From contig JAUIBW010000004.1 in the NCBI GenBank assembly GCA_030427585.1, positions 62,001-126,000 of the forward strand: 64,000 nucleotides of DNA, given 5' to 3'. Below are positions 52,811 to 61,329 of this stretch, piece by piece. A program made the position numbers and the translations under genes. How positions within the stretch are numbered: position 1 is the first letter of the stretch; the number at the start of each line of letters is the position of its first letter. Below the pieces are notes generated by a model, which was not told the origin of the DNA, searched no databases, and saw only the letters and a list, made by a program, of their open reading frames with translations. Origin of the DNA: Bacteroidia bacterium (GTDB taxonomy: Bacteria > Bacteroidota > Bacteroidia > Flavobacteriales > Flavobacteriaceae).

Positions 52811-53287
52811 CTATTGTTTTATTTCGTTTCTGCCTTTCATGATTTGTTTAGAAAAATGTATTGCCCAATCTTCTACCTTCTTTTTTGTCATATGGGCAAC
52901 CTTATTTTTATCTTCGCTAAAGAAATTAGTGTATAAAAAGGTTTCCCAAACACCTTCTCCTATAGCTACCAGGGGTGTTTTGGGAGCTACAGATATATAA
53001 CTATTGTTATCATACGGTATTACATAGATCCCAGAGGTACCATAAATAGTTTTTCCGTATGCTTTGCTGGCTTCCGGATTATGGGTATACACAGCCGGCA
53101 TACATTGCTTGCACGAGGCCATTGCCAATAGTTTAACACCATTGTTCTCTCCTAGTTGTAAGATTTGTTGTTGTTTTCCATCACGTGAGGGTTCTAATAA
53201 ATGAACCATTTGTTCTTGTGCATAAAGCTGATTAAAAAAGGTGGTGCTTAGTACGATGAGCAAGTATGTAACGTTTTTCATTTTCAT
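52811..53287 (-). CDS. Secreted protein of unknown function with a CxxC motif
   Basis: The 158-residue product has a signal peptide ending near LYAQ (residue 24). The mature part contains ASCKQCMPAVYTHNPE, a CxxC motif resembling a metal site or redox pair, then NNSYISVAPKTPLVAIGEGV. There is no recognised domain and no thioredoxin fold that I can see. It is transcribed alone, with a copy of the direct-repeat element (D) upstream, so it probably belongs to the same regulon as the cadherin-NHL and LRR proteins. Confidence 0.7.
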   Translation of the reverse strand: MKMKNVTYLLIVLSTTFFNQLYAQEQMVHLLEPSRDGKQQQILQLGENNGVKLLAMASCKQCMPAVYTHNPEASKAYGKTIYGTSGIYVIPYDNNSYISVAPKTPLVAIGEGVWETFLYTNFFSEDKNKVAHMTKKKVEDWAIHFSKQIMKGRNEIKQ

Positions 53288-53437
53288 AATAGTTGAATCA
53301 ATTTAGCTAAAAGATAATATATAGTTATATGTATTGCAGTTCTTTTTTTGTTTCTACCACAATCAAGATTCTATAATTTTAATAGTTTGGTGATGTATGC
53401 TAAAAGTAAAGGTTATGTTTTAATTGTAATAAAAAGA

Positions 53438-53465
53438 TTTGTGAATCTTAATTTGAGTTTATGAA
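53438..53465 (-). promoter_or_regulatory. Direct-repeat regulatory element, copy D (upstream of the CxxC protein)
   Basis: TTTGTGAA (53438-53445) and TTTATGAA (53458-53465) are 20 bp apart. The element lies 151-178 bp before the start at 53287. The remaining gap (53288-53591) holds the -7 box of the channel gene and no other gene that I can see. Confidence 0.5.
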
Positions 53466-53569
53466 CACCTTTACCATTATCTATCATATAAGGTTTTTTA
53501 AAAGAACTATTATGTTTCTCAATATACAAAACACCCTGTACATGTATTTCAAAATCAAATTAGATATCA

Positions 53570-53577
53570 TACTTTTG
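53570..53577 (+). promoter_or_regulatory. -7 box (TACTTTTG) of the channel gene
   Basis: An exact TAnnTTTG box lies 14 bp before the ATG at 53592; no clear -33 TTG is at the usual distance. Confidence 0.45.
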
Positions 53578-53591
53578 ACAAAACAAATGAA

Positions 53592-54218
53592 ATGACAATT
53601 TTCAATATCTTAGATATCTTAGGAACTATTGCATTTGTAATATCAGGATCATTAAGTGCAATGCACCGAAAATTAGATCTTTTTGGCATTTTTATTATTG
53701 CATTTGTTACTTCGATAGGCGGAGGTACGATTCGTGATATCCTTATCGGCAATACCCCGGTTTCCTGGATGCAAAATACAACTACCATATATTTAATCGG
53801 TGGAGTTACCATCTTTTCTATTATTTTCAGAAATAAGCTCGATTATCTTAAAGGCTCAATTTTCCTGTTTGATACTATTGGGTTAGGGATTTTTACCATT
53901 ATAGGGGTAGAAACAGGAATTAATACAGGATTAGCACCTATTGTTTCTGTTGCCCTGGGAGCTACTACGGGATGTTTTGGCGGTGTGGTACGTGATATTT
54001 TGTGTAATGAAATCCCTGTGCTTTTCAGAAAAGAAATATATGCCACGGCTTCTATAGCCGGTGGGGTTTGTTTTATGATACTTTACTCATTTGGTCTGGA
54101 TCAGAACATCACTTATATCTCTACTGCTTTACTCATTATTATCATTCGATTACTGGTGGTAAAATATAAAGTAGCATTACCCTTGTTTACTACAGAAGAC
54201 AAGGATATCACTGGCTGA
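53592..54218 (+). CDS. Trimeric intracellular cation (TRIC/UPF0126) channel family protein
   Basis: The 208-residue protein has seven hydrophobic segments in two repeats of three with one extra. Each repeat has the UPF0126 motif, here IGGGTIRDILIGNTP and FGGVVRDILCNEIPV. Prokaryotic TRIC proteins form trimeric potassium-permeable channels. The gene is monocistronic and followed about 85 bp later by the iron-related cluster. Confidence 0.88.
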   Translation: MTIFNILDILGTIAFVISGSLSAMHRKLDLFGIFIIAFVTSIGGGTIRDILIGNTPVSWMQNTTTIYLIGGVTIFSIIFRNKLDYLKGSIFLFDTIGLGIFTIIGVETGINTGLAPIVSVALGATTGCFGGVVRDILCNEIPVLFRKEIYATASIAGGVCFMILYSFGLDQNITYISTALLIIIIRLLVVKYKVALPLFTTEDKDITG

Positions 54219-54304
54219 TACTGCTTTTTAGGAATATCTTATTCCCTTTTTGAAGCTAAGAATTATGAAAATCTGTATTTTTGCATGAAATTTTATGCGT
54301 ACTA

Positions 54305-54691
54305 ATGAGAATTCTATTCTCCATATTTTTGTTTTTTGCTTTTGCCATACGCCCTGCTATGGAAATCAGTACTGTACTGTACTACCAGCTTAATATTGAT
54401 AGTATTGTAGAGAAACATTGTGTAAATAAAGAACGTCCTCGTCTTAATTGTAATGGTAAATGTTATTTAATGAGTCAAATGAAGGCGAAAACACAACCCT
54501 CAAAAGAAAATTCGGATACTACTATAATAACAGAAGCTTTTATTCCGCTATTTTTTCAGGAAAACACAATACAAATAAAAAACACAAGTCCGTTTGTTTT
54601 AGAACATACCCAGAATTGGAAATTAAAAAACTGCTATCTAAAAGCGATTGCTAAAGATATTGACCATCCTCCCGAGTACATCTTTTCTTAA
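54305..54691 (+). CDS. Small secreted Cys-motif protein upstream of the TonB receptor
   Basis: With the ATG at 54305 the protein has 128 residues. An N-terminal hydrophobic signal (ILFSIFLFFAFAIRPAM) is followed by VEKHCVNKERPRLNCNGKCY, a three-Cys cluster with CNGKC spacing that may bind metal. The rest is polar and helical. A TATTTTTG -7 box at 54276-54283 lies just upstream, and a TTG at 54281 cannot be the start because it overlaps that box. I know similar small proteins before flavobacterial TonB receptors, but no function is established. Confidence 0.65.
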   Translation: MRILFSIFLFFAFAIRPAMEISTVLYYQLNIDSIVEKHCVNKERPRLNCNGKCYLMSQMKAKTQPSKENSDTTIITEAFIPLFFQENTIQIKNTSPFVLEHTQNWKLKNCYLKAIAKDIDHPPEYIFS

Positions 54692-55030
54692 TTACACACC
54701 ATATTTTGAATTTAATTTTTGAATAAATCATCAGTCAGTTTTTATTCAAAACATTACTATTACAAAAAATTCAACATTTTTTAATCTCAAAAAGACGATA
54801 CTCTCTGGTATTTGTACTACGGTTTTTAGTTGAATACAACACATAGTGAAATTCAAAAATCATCAACCCATATACCTCGACAAAGAAAAAGTTAGGTTCT
54901 TTGTTTGGCTCTGTATAAAGAGGTTTTTGAGTTCATACTATTTGTTTTCGGCTTACTACGCCTAAAAGCGTGGTGTTTTAATGGTAGCCTATACTTAGGA
55001 AAGAATCGTCATTGCAACTCATTATATACA
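54692..55030. other. Intergenic region before the iron-type TonB receptor
   Basis: The reading frame upstream of the receptor ATG at 55031 is open from 54905 but begins with sequence that does not resemble a signal peptide. I find no clear TAnnTTTG box, terminator or repeat here. The receptor may be transcribed from the promoter of the small Cys-motif gene. Confidence 0.3.
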
Positions 55031-57364
55031 ATGAAAAACATATTAGTTTATGCAGTTACCCTATGCTTAGGGGTATACGGCTATACACAACAATCATATA
55101 CAGGAAAAATAGTAGATCATACTAACAATCCATTATCAGGGGCAACTATTATTGAATCTAATAGTACTACTAATGGAGTAATGAGTGATTCAGAAGGAGT
55201 TTTTAAAATCACATTAGAAAACACTACAGAAGTCACTATTAGTTTTTTGGGGTATATTCCCAAAAAAGTAAATTTAACAGATACTTTTACTACTATTAGA
55301 TTAGCAGAAGATAATGTCGCCTTAGAAGAGGTTCTGGTTACCTCTGCAAGTAGAGAAATTCAAAAACGTTCTGAAGTACCGGGGTCCATTGCTTCTATAC
55401 ATACACGAGCTATAAAAGAAACCAAGGCTTTTGGTATCGATCAATTGATAAACCAGGTACCAGGAGTATTTATGTCTACTTCCCGATCAGCAAGTAATGA
55501 GCAACATTTTATGGCTGTTCGTGCTCCTATTTCTACAAAGGCATTGTTCTTATATCTTGAAGATGGTATTCAAATTCGACCTACATCAGTATTTAATCAC
55601 AATGCTTTATTAGAAATGAACAATACTTCTTTTGGTCGTGTTGAAGTATTAAAAGGCCCGGCTTCAAGTATCTATGGTAGCGAAGCTATAGGAGGTAGTT
55701 TTAATTTTATTACCAAAAATCCAACAGAAAAACTTAGTGGTGGTATTGGTTTTCAAATTAATGACTTAGGCTTAACTCGATATGAGTTCGAAGTTTCTGA
55801 TCAAACCAGTGAAAACTTCGGCTTCTATTTGGGTAGCCATCATGTACAGCGAAAAGATGGCCCCATAGAACATAGTGATTATGAAAAGTTAGCTGTTACT
55901 TTTAAAACAGTGTATGATATTACTGAAACCACAAGATGGACAACTGTTTTTGATCTTATAGATTATCGATCTGACATGTCAGGCTCTCTAAGTGAAGCCG
56001 ATTACAACGAAGGAAATTATGAAAGTGATCAAACGTTTACCGAAAGAGAAGCGATTACATTTAGAGTTAGGACTACACTAGACAAGTTATGGAACGATGC
56101 TAATAAAACTTCATTCAATTTCATAGTTAGAAATAATCGAATGGATCAAATTCCTTCTTATAGAATACGTCAATTTAGAAATCAGGGACAATTAACAGGA
56201 TCAGGTTCGGGAGAAGTAAACTCTAATCGGTTTAAAAGCTTTGTAGGACTAATTCAGCATAAGTTAGATTTCAACTTTGCCAATTCTTCATTAATCACTG
56301 GTGCTACAGCAGATTATTCGCCACAAGATTATGTAGCAGAGATCATACAAGTCGTTGTTGATCCCGAAACAGGAAGAAATCTGGAGTATACGGTTAATTC
56401 TGGAGATTTTATCCTTAATTATAAAGCCAATATATTTAATTATGCAGGTTTTTTTCAATATGAGATATCACCGGTAGAACCCTTAAAAGTTACTGCAGCA
56501 TTGCGTTATGATGGTTTTGAATACGATTACGACAATCAAGTCGAAACTGTAGGCGTAAATGATGCTGTCGATAATTTTAATAATCTAACCCCAAAACTAG
56601 GTATCAATTATAACTTTAATACAAAAACCGGGGTGTATGCAAACTATTCTCAAGGATTTGCACCGCCTCAGGTTTCTACATTGTATCGCAATCGAAATGA
56701 ACTGCTAGGTATAAAACCAAGTCGTTATCATAATTACGAACTTGGAGGTTATTTTACTATTCTTTCAAAATTAAAATTAGATGCTGCAATTTATCTTCTT
56801 GAAGGGCAAAATACCCTAATTACCTTAAGAGATCAGGATGATAACTTTTTTAGTACCAATGCCGGTAAAACCCGATCGTATGGTATCGAATATGGTATAA
56901 CCTGGATGCCTATAGAAGGATTATCGATAACTCATAATGGTAGCTATGCGCAACATCGATATGTCGATTTTTTTGATAGAGGAATTGATTATTCTGATAC
57001 CGACAGAGAAACAGCTCCCAATCTATTGGGGACTTCTTTAATTACTTATCGTAAGAATTATGAAAACGATTTTGGATTCAGTATAACAGCAGAACACGAA
57101 TTGGTAGGTAAATACAATACCAGTTTTGAAGATCAGATAGATAATGAAGATGGCACTTTTGACACCGCTACCTATGATGGACATTCTATTTTTAATCTTA
57201 GAGCTACCATTCAATACAAAGGTTTTGAAGTATGGGGTCATGCACTTAATGTTTTTGATGAATTGTATGCTGCCAGAGCCTCGTTTAATAGATTTAGAGA
57301 AGAAAATAGTTTTACAATAGGAAACCCAAGAGCTTTTCATCTTGGAGTAAAATACAATTTCTAA
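55031..57364 (+). CDS. TonB-dependent receptor, iron/siderophore type
   Basis: With the ATG at 55031 the protein has 777 residues, with a signal peptide (MKNILVYAVTLCLGVYGYTQ). A carboxypeptidase-regulatory-like domain follows at about residues 20-100 (YTGKIVDHTNNPLSGATIIE), then a plug domain at about residues 110-235 (VLVTSASREIQKRSEVPGSI, VEVLKGPASSIYGSEAIGGS), and a 22-strand type barrel. The plug contains the canonical GPASSIYG turn. A PepSY membrane protein gene follows, which is typical of siderophore or heme uptake; the ligand is unknown. The ATG at 55031 is chosen because the upstream frame start gives no signal peptide. Confidence 0.85.
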   Translation: MKNILVYAVTLCLGVYGYTQQSYTGKIVDHTNNPLSGATIIESNSTTNGVMSDSEGVFKITLENTTEVTISFLGYIPKKVNLTDTFTTIRLAEDNVALEEVLVTSASREIQKRSEVPGSIASIHTRAIKETKAFGIDQLINQVPGVFMSTSRSASNEQHFMAVRAPISTKALFLYLEDGIQIRPTSVFNHNALLEMNNTSFGRVEVLKGPASSIYGSEAIGGSFNFITKNPTEKLSGGIGFQINDLGLTRYEFEVSDQTSENFGFYLGSHHVQRKDGPIEHSDYEKLAVTFKTVYDITETTRWTTVFDLIDYRSDMSGSLSEADYNEGNYESDQTFTEREAITFRVRTTLDKLWNDANKTSFNFIVRNNRMDQIPSYRIRQFRNQGQLTGSGSGEVNSNRFKSFVGLIQHKLDFNFANSSLITGATADYSPQDYVAEIIQVVVDPETGRNLEYTVNSGDFILNYKANIFNYAGFFQYEISPVEPLKVTAALRYDGFEYDYDNQVETVGVNDAVDNFNNLTPKLGINYNFNTKTGVYANYSQGFAPPQVSTLYRNRNELLGIKPSRYHNYELGGYFTILSKLKLDAAIYLLEGQNTLITLRDQDDNFFSTNAGKTRSYGIEYGITWMPIEGLSITHNGSYAQHRYVDFFDRGIDYSDTDRETAPNLLGTSLITYRKNYENDFGFSITAEHELVGKYNTSFEDQIDNEDGTFDTATYDGHSIFNLRATIQYKGFEVWGHALNVFDELYAARASFNRFREENSFTIGNPRAFHLGVKYNF

Positions 57365-57369
57365 TAATC

Positions 57370-57403
57370 AGTCCTCACAGGTTTTTAAAAACCTGTGAGG
57401 ACT
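57370..57403. repeat. 34-bp perfect palindrome between receptor and PepSY genes
   Basis: AGTCCTCACAGGTTTTT (17 nt) is followed at once by its exact reverse complement. It could form a perfect cruciform or loop-less hairpin. It resembles dispersed palindromic (REP-like) sequences known in flavobacteria. It contains the GTG that would otherwise be the PepSY start, so the ATG at 57419 is preferred. Confidence 0.85.
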
Positions 57404-57418
57404 AAATTTAGTTACGGA

Positions 57419-58660
57419 ATGAAAAAAAATAGACAACTAAACCAATGGCTTTGGAAATGGCACTTCATCGCAGGATTAATATCTCTTCCGTTTATCATCT
57501 TACTTTCTATAACAGGAGGAATATATTTATTCAAAGCAGATTATGAAGCTCCAAAGCATAAAAACATTAAAGAGGTAGTGGTTCAGGGAGCTCCTATTTC
57601 TCTTCAGCAACAGTGGGAAATCGCAAACAAAAATGCTATAAAGAAACCCAATACAATGATTCTAACTTCTGCAGCTAACCAGGCCACAGAGTTTATATCG
57701 GGCCGTTTTGGTGGTAAAAGCAGTTTATATGTAAACCCATATTCGGGAGATGTTTCTGGAGAAATCATCACCAGAGATACAAACATGTTTAAAATTAGAA
57801 AGCTGCATGGCGAATTACTAACGGGTAAATTTGGAACCAAAATCGTTGAACTTATTGCAAGTTGGATGGTGGTCCTAATACTCACCGGATTATATGTTTG
57901 GTGGCCTGATCACAATCGAAAAATAAAAGGTGTTTTTATTCCCAGAACGAACGAAGGAAAAAGAACATTCTACAGAGATATACATGCCATCACAGGGTTT
58001 TGGATTTCTGGGTTATTACTCCTCATTCTGGCCGGTGGTTTTCCCTGGACAGATGTGGTTGGTGAAAACTTTAAAAATCTTCAAAAAATAACCAACACAG
58101 GCTATCCCGATACTTGGAAAGGGCATCATTTACAATCAAAAGATAAAGGAAATGCTTTAACATTGGATCAAATGGTAGCCAAAGCAGAGAATCTTCATCT
58201 ACCAGGAACAGTAATGATTCATCTTCCGAAAGATCCTAAAAGTGTTTTTAGCGTATCCAATATAAATCCATCGGATCTCAATACTCAAAAAAAGGTTCAT
58301 TTTAATCAATATTCTGGTAAGCAAATTCTATCCAACAACTGGAGCGATGTAGGAATCTTGATGCGTGGCCGAATGTGGGTTATGGCATTTCATCAAGGAG
58401 AATTTGGCGCCTGGAACTGGTGGTTGATGCTACTAACCACTATAGCGTTAACTATAATGAGTATCTCTGCATTGATTTCCTATATAATGCGAAAACGTAA
58501 AGGAAATTGGGGAATCCCAAAAGTGCCTGTAACCTTCAGAATCGGATATGGAATCATGATCTTTATAGGAATTTTGGCTATCGTATTTCCTCTATTCGGA
58601 ATAAGTCTCCTTTTGATCATCAGCACAGAATATCTAAGAGTTAAAATCAAAAAATCTTAA
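57419..58660 (+). CDS. PepSY-associated membrane protein (siderophore/iron reductase type)
   Basis: The 413-residue protein has the PepSY-TM architecture: a first helix (LWKWHFIAGLISLPFIILLS) with the GGIYLFK motif, a large periplasmic PepSY region, two middle helices and further helices near the end (GIMIFIGILAIVFPLFGISL). Conserved histidines in KLHGELLTG, RDIHAITGFW and MAFHQGEFG may bind heme or metal. Such proteins are linked to ferric-siderophore reduction. The gene lies 54 bp after the TonB receptor, which supports a shared iron-uptake function. Confidence 0.85.
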   Translation: MKKNRQLNQWLWKWHFIAGLISLPFIILLSITGGIYLFKADYEAPKHKNIKEVVVQGAPISLQQQWEIANKNAIKKPNTMILTSAANQATEFISGRFGGKSSLYVNPYSGDVSGEIITRDTNMFKIRKLHGELLTGKFGTKIVELIASWMVVLILTGLYVWWPDHNRKIKGVFIPRTNEGKRTFYRDIHAITGFWISGLLLLILAGGFPWTDVVGENFKNLQKITNTGYPDTWKGHHLQSKDKGNALTLDQMVAKAENLHLPGTVMIHLPKDPKSVFSVSNINPSDLNTQKKVHFNQYSGKQILSNNWSDVGILMRGRMWVMAFHQGEFGAWNWWLMLLTTIALTIMSISALISYIMRKRKGNWGIPKVPVTFRIGYGIMIFIGILAIVFPLFGISLLLIISTEYLRVKIKKS

Positions 58661-58664
58661 TCAA

Positions 58665-58808
58665 ATGTATATGTTAACTTATATTCTAATTACGGTAATT
58701 TCATTTTGTCTCCTTTATATAATTATACAAATGCATAAAATGAATACAATCGGACAGCAATACAAGCAAGCTAAACTTCATAAGAAAAAGGAAAAACAAT
58801 ATCTTTGA
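58665..58808 (+). CDS. Small single-helix membrane protein
   Basis: The 47-residue frame has an ATG at 58665, 4 bp after the PepSY stop. It has one strong transmembrane helix (YILITVISFCLLYIIIQM) and a basic C-terminal tail (LHKKKEKQYL). The tight spacing and compact membrane-plus-basic composition make it a plausible accessory subunit of the PepSY protein. No homologue can be named. Confidence 0.5.
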   Translation: MYMLTYILITVISFCLLYIIIQMHKMNTIGQQYKQAKLHKKKEKQYL

Positions 58809-58849
58809 AACGTTTAGGCTATCAAAATAAAAACTTAAAAATTACAATT

Positions 58850-59281
58850 ATGAAATCATCATTTTTATACTCAATTTCACTACTATTATTATTTATATCC
58901 TGTAATCAACTTTCTAAAGAAGAACAAGAGTTTGATACTCTCATGCAAAAAGTAATTGATGTGCATGACGAAGTTATGCCAAAAATGGGAGAAATGAGTA
59001 GTCTTATTAAAGAATTAGAAGCTAAAATAGATACTACCGATCAAGGAAAATCATATGCAAAAGCGCAACAAGATGTAAAGGATGCTTATGATTTTATGAT
59101 GACCTGGATGAGTGATTTTAGTGATAAATTCCCTCATGAGGAAGAAGGCAGTACAACCGATCCGGAAAAAGTATCATCACAAATAAAACTGCTTAAAGAA
59201 GAAGAAGTCAAAGTAAATTCTTTAAAGGATCAAATCAATTCTAGTATCAAAAATGCAAAGCAATTATTAGAAAAGTCATAA
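58850..59281 (+). CDS. Helical lipoprotein
   Basis: With the ATG at 58850 the product has 143 residues. A lipoprotein signal ends in LLFISC (CNQLSKEE). The mature part is an alpha-helical coiled-coil-like protein (FDTLMQKVIDVHDEVMPKMG, SSLIKELEAKIDTTDQ, ending IKNAKQLLEKS). In flavobacteria similar proteins are annotated as viral A-type inclusion protein-like, a label without functional meaning. It lies behind the PepSY gene and small membrane protein and may be co-transcribed. Confidence 0.72.
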   Translation: MKSSFLYSISLLLLFISCNQLSKEEQEFDTLMQKVIDVHDEVMPKMGEMSSLIKELEAKIDTTDQGKSYAKAQQDVKDAYDFMMTWMSDFSDKFPHEEEGSTTDPEKVSSQIKLLKEEEVKVNSLKDQINSSIKNAKQLLEKS

Positions 59282-59350
59282 CGACCAGTTGCCATGTTAT
59301 TTATAAAAATGTTTTACTTTAGCAATTGCAACAAATCATATTAAAGATCG

Positions 59351-60175
59351 ATGAAAAAAATTATTTTATTTGTTTGTGTATTGTTTATTTCGACTTTGTC
59401 TATTCATGCACAGAAAAAAAAGGACCTTCTTGAAGAAATAGATAAACTAAGAAAGGAATTAAAAACTACTGAAGCCGAGTTAAATGATTCTCGTAAAAAG
59501 GAAAAAGCAACATTAACTCAGGTAAAAACAATGGAAGCCCAAGTAAAAGATCTAAAAGAAACTAATGCTTCTCTTTTAACCAATATGAGTAGTTTTACTG
59601 AGCTATCGAATCAGAAAGCTAAAAACTTAGAAACTTCTCTTAAAAGTCTTCAGGAAAAAGATAAACAAATTAAGACTATAAACGATGCAATTGGAAAAAC
59701 TGATTCTACCAAACTAGCCACGTTAACGGTTTTAAAAAATGCACTTGGTAGTGATGCTAATATTGCAGTACAAAACGGAGCCGTGTTAATCACTCTGGCC
59801 AATACCCTATTATTTGGTGAAGATGATAATAATTATGTTATCGAAGATAAAGCAAAAGGTATCTTAGGAAAGATAGCAAATGCCTTAAACGCAAAACCTG
59901 ATTTAAAAATCATTGTTGAAGGAAACAGCAATGCTATTAAATTTAAAGACAAAAGTATTATTGATAACTGGGATCTTAGTACAAAGCAAGCTGCATCGGT
60001 AGTAAGAGCACTACAAAATGATTTTAAAGTTGATCCAAAAAGAATGGATGTTCTGGGAAAAAGCGAATACGGTTCACAAAGTATAGAAACTGCTACCAGA
60101 ATCATAATTGATCCAAAGTTTGACGAGTTCTATGGTCTTGTTAAAGAGAATATGAAAAACGGATCCAAAAAATAG
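59351..60175 (+). CDS. OmpA-like protein with coiled-coil
   Basis: The 274-residue product has a signal peptide ending near IHAQ (residue 20) and a long coiled coil at about residues 23-115 (LLEEIDKLRKELKTTEAELN). The C-terminal OmpA-like domain, about residues 135-255, has GAVLITLANTLLFGEDDN, LKIIVEGNSNAIKFKDK, NWDLSTKQAASVVRALQ and RMDVLGKSEYG. The peptidoglycan-binding DLSxxRA motif is partly kept (DLSTKQAASV). It probably links the outer membrane to peptidoglycan. A terminator follows. Confidence 0.85.
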   Translation: MKKIILFVCVLFISTLSIHAQKKKDLLEEIDKLRKELKTTEAELNDSRKKEKATLTQVKTMEAQVKDLKETNASLLTNMSSFTELSNQKAKNLETSLKSLQEKDKQIKTINDAIGKTDSTKLATLTVLKNALGSDANIAVQNGAVLITLANTLLFGEDDNNYVIEDKAKGILGKIANALNAKPDLKIIVEGNSNAIKFKDKSIIDNWDLSTKQAASVVRALQNDFKVDPKRMDVLGKSEYGSQSIETATRIIIDPKFDEFYGLVKENMKNGSKK

Positions 60176-60200
60176 AAACACTCCTATTTTTATATAAGAG

Positions 60201-60226
60201 ACCCGGTTCATGCGACCGGGTTTTTT
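60201..60226 (+). terminator. Terminator after the OmpA-like gene
   Basis: ACCCGGT (60201-60207) pairs with ACCGGGT (60215-60221) around TCATGCG; a T run follows to 60226. Confidence 0.85.
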
Positions 60227-60340
60227 AATGCAAATACCTAACAAAACATAAGGCTTCTAACTGTTTTTGGTGCTTTTCCTTATCTCTGGTACCTTCAGAA
60301 AAATAAGCTTATTTTGAAAAAAGAAAGCAAAGTATTATAT

Positions 60341-60361
60341 TTACGTAACTGATTACGTAAT
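60341..60361 (+). promoter_or_regulatory. Double palindromic operator of the MarR-GNAT gene
   Basis: TTACGTAA occurs at 60341-60348 and 60353-60360, with the second extended to ATTACGTAAT. The centres are 12 bp apart, and the site lies directly before the ATG at 60367. Two such palindromes suggest cooperative binding of a MarR dimer and autorepression. Confidence 0.6.
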
Positions 60362-60366
60362 TAATT

Positions 60367-61326
60367 ATGCAAATGAATTTTTTTGATAATGTTGGTATTA
60401 TAGCAATTGGCACCAGGCTTAGAATGTTAAGCGAAAAGATGACAGAAGATGCTACGAAAATTTATGAAATGTATAATGTAGATTTAAAACCAAAATGGTT
60501 TCCTGTGTTTTATGTTCTATCTCAGCATGGTGAAAAATCTATCACTGCCATAGCCAATGAGATTGGTCACTCTCACCCCTCTGTTAGTAAAATTGTTAGG
60601 GAAATGGTTAAGGAACAAATTTTATGCGAAAAAAAAGACAAAAATGACGGGAGAAAGAATAATATCGCGCTAGCTCCTAAAGGCAGACAGATCGCAAATC
60701 ATATTAAAGATCAATATACCGATGTACAAAAAGCTGTAGAAGTTACATTAAATCAAAGTAGGCACAACATGTGGCATGCTATCGAAGAATTTGAATTTCT
60801 TTTGAATCAAAAATCAATGTTTCATCGTGTTAAAGAAGAAAAAAAGCTTAGAGAAATAAAAAAAGTTGAGATCGTTCCTTATGAGTCCAAATATAGAACT
60901 TCGTTCAAAAACCTTAATGAAGAATGGATTACTACCTTTTTTAAGATGGAAGAAGCCGATCGTAAAGCTTTGGATAACCCAAAAGAGTACATTTTAGACA
61001 AAGGGGGCGAAATAATTGTCGCATTGTACGAAAAAGAACCCGTTGGTGTGTGTGCCTTGATAAAAATGGATGATCCTCATTACGACTTTGAACTTGCCAA
61101 AATGGCTGTTTCTCCACAAGCCAAAGGTAAAGGTATAGGTTGGTTATTAGGAAAAGCTATCATTAAAAAAGCACAATCACTAAATGCGCAAAAAATATAT
61201 TTAGAAAGTAATACTGTATTAAAACCAGCAATTAATCTATATCATAAACTAGGTTTTAATAAAGTAGTAGGACACTCAACTCCATACAAGCGATGTAATA
61301 TCCAAATGGAATTGATATTAAACTAA
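60367..61326 (+). CDS. MarR-type regulator fused to a GNAT acetyltransferase
   Basis: The 319-residue protein has an N-terminal MarR winged-helix domain at about residues 1-155 (VFYVLSQHGEKSITAIANEI, HSHPSVSKIVREMVKEQI, KDKNDGRKNNIALAPKGRQI). The C-terminal GNAT domain, about residues 160-319, has the acetyl-CoA-binding motif MAVSPQAKGKGIGWLLGKAI and the ending ELGFNKV-like NLYHKLGFNKVVGHSTPYKR. Such fusions occur in bacteria and may use the acetyltransferase on a metabolite sensed by the regulator. The palindromic operator just upstream fits autorepression. An ATG at 60373 would start two codons later. Confidence 0.88.
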   Translation: MQMNFFDNVGIIAIGTRLRMLSEKMTEDATKIYEMYNVDLKPKWFPVFYVLSQHGEKSITAIANEIGHSHPSVSKIVREMVKEQILCEKKDKNDGRKNNIALAPKGRQIANHIKDQYTDVQKAVEVTLNQSRHNMWHAIEEFEFLLNQKSMFHRVKEEKKLREIKKVEIVPYESKYRTSFKNLNEEWITTFFKMEEADRKALDNPKEYILDKGGEIIVALYEKEPVGVCALIKMDDPHYDFELAKMAVSPQAKGKGIGWLLGKAIIKKAQSLNAQKIYLESNTVLKPAINLYHKLGFNKVVGHSTPYKRCNIQMELILN

Positions 61327-61329
61327 AAT

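Noticed and set aside
54905..55030. N-terminal extension of the iron-type TonB receptor
   Set aside because: The extension has no signal peptide and the ATG at 55031 begins a typical one.
57395..57418. Upstream start of the PepSY protein
   Set aside because: The start lies in the perfect palindrome and adds no membrane sequence.
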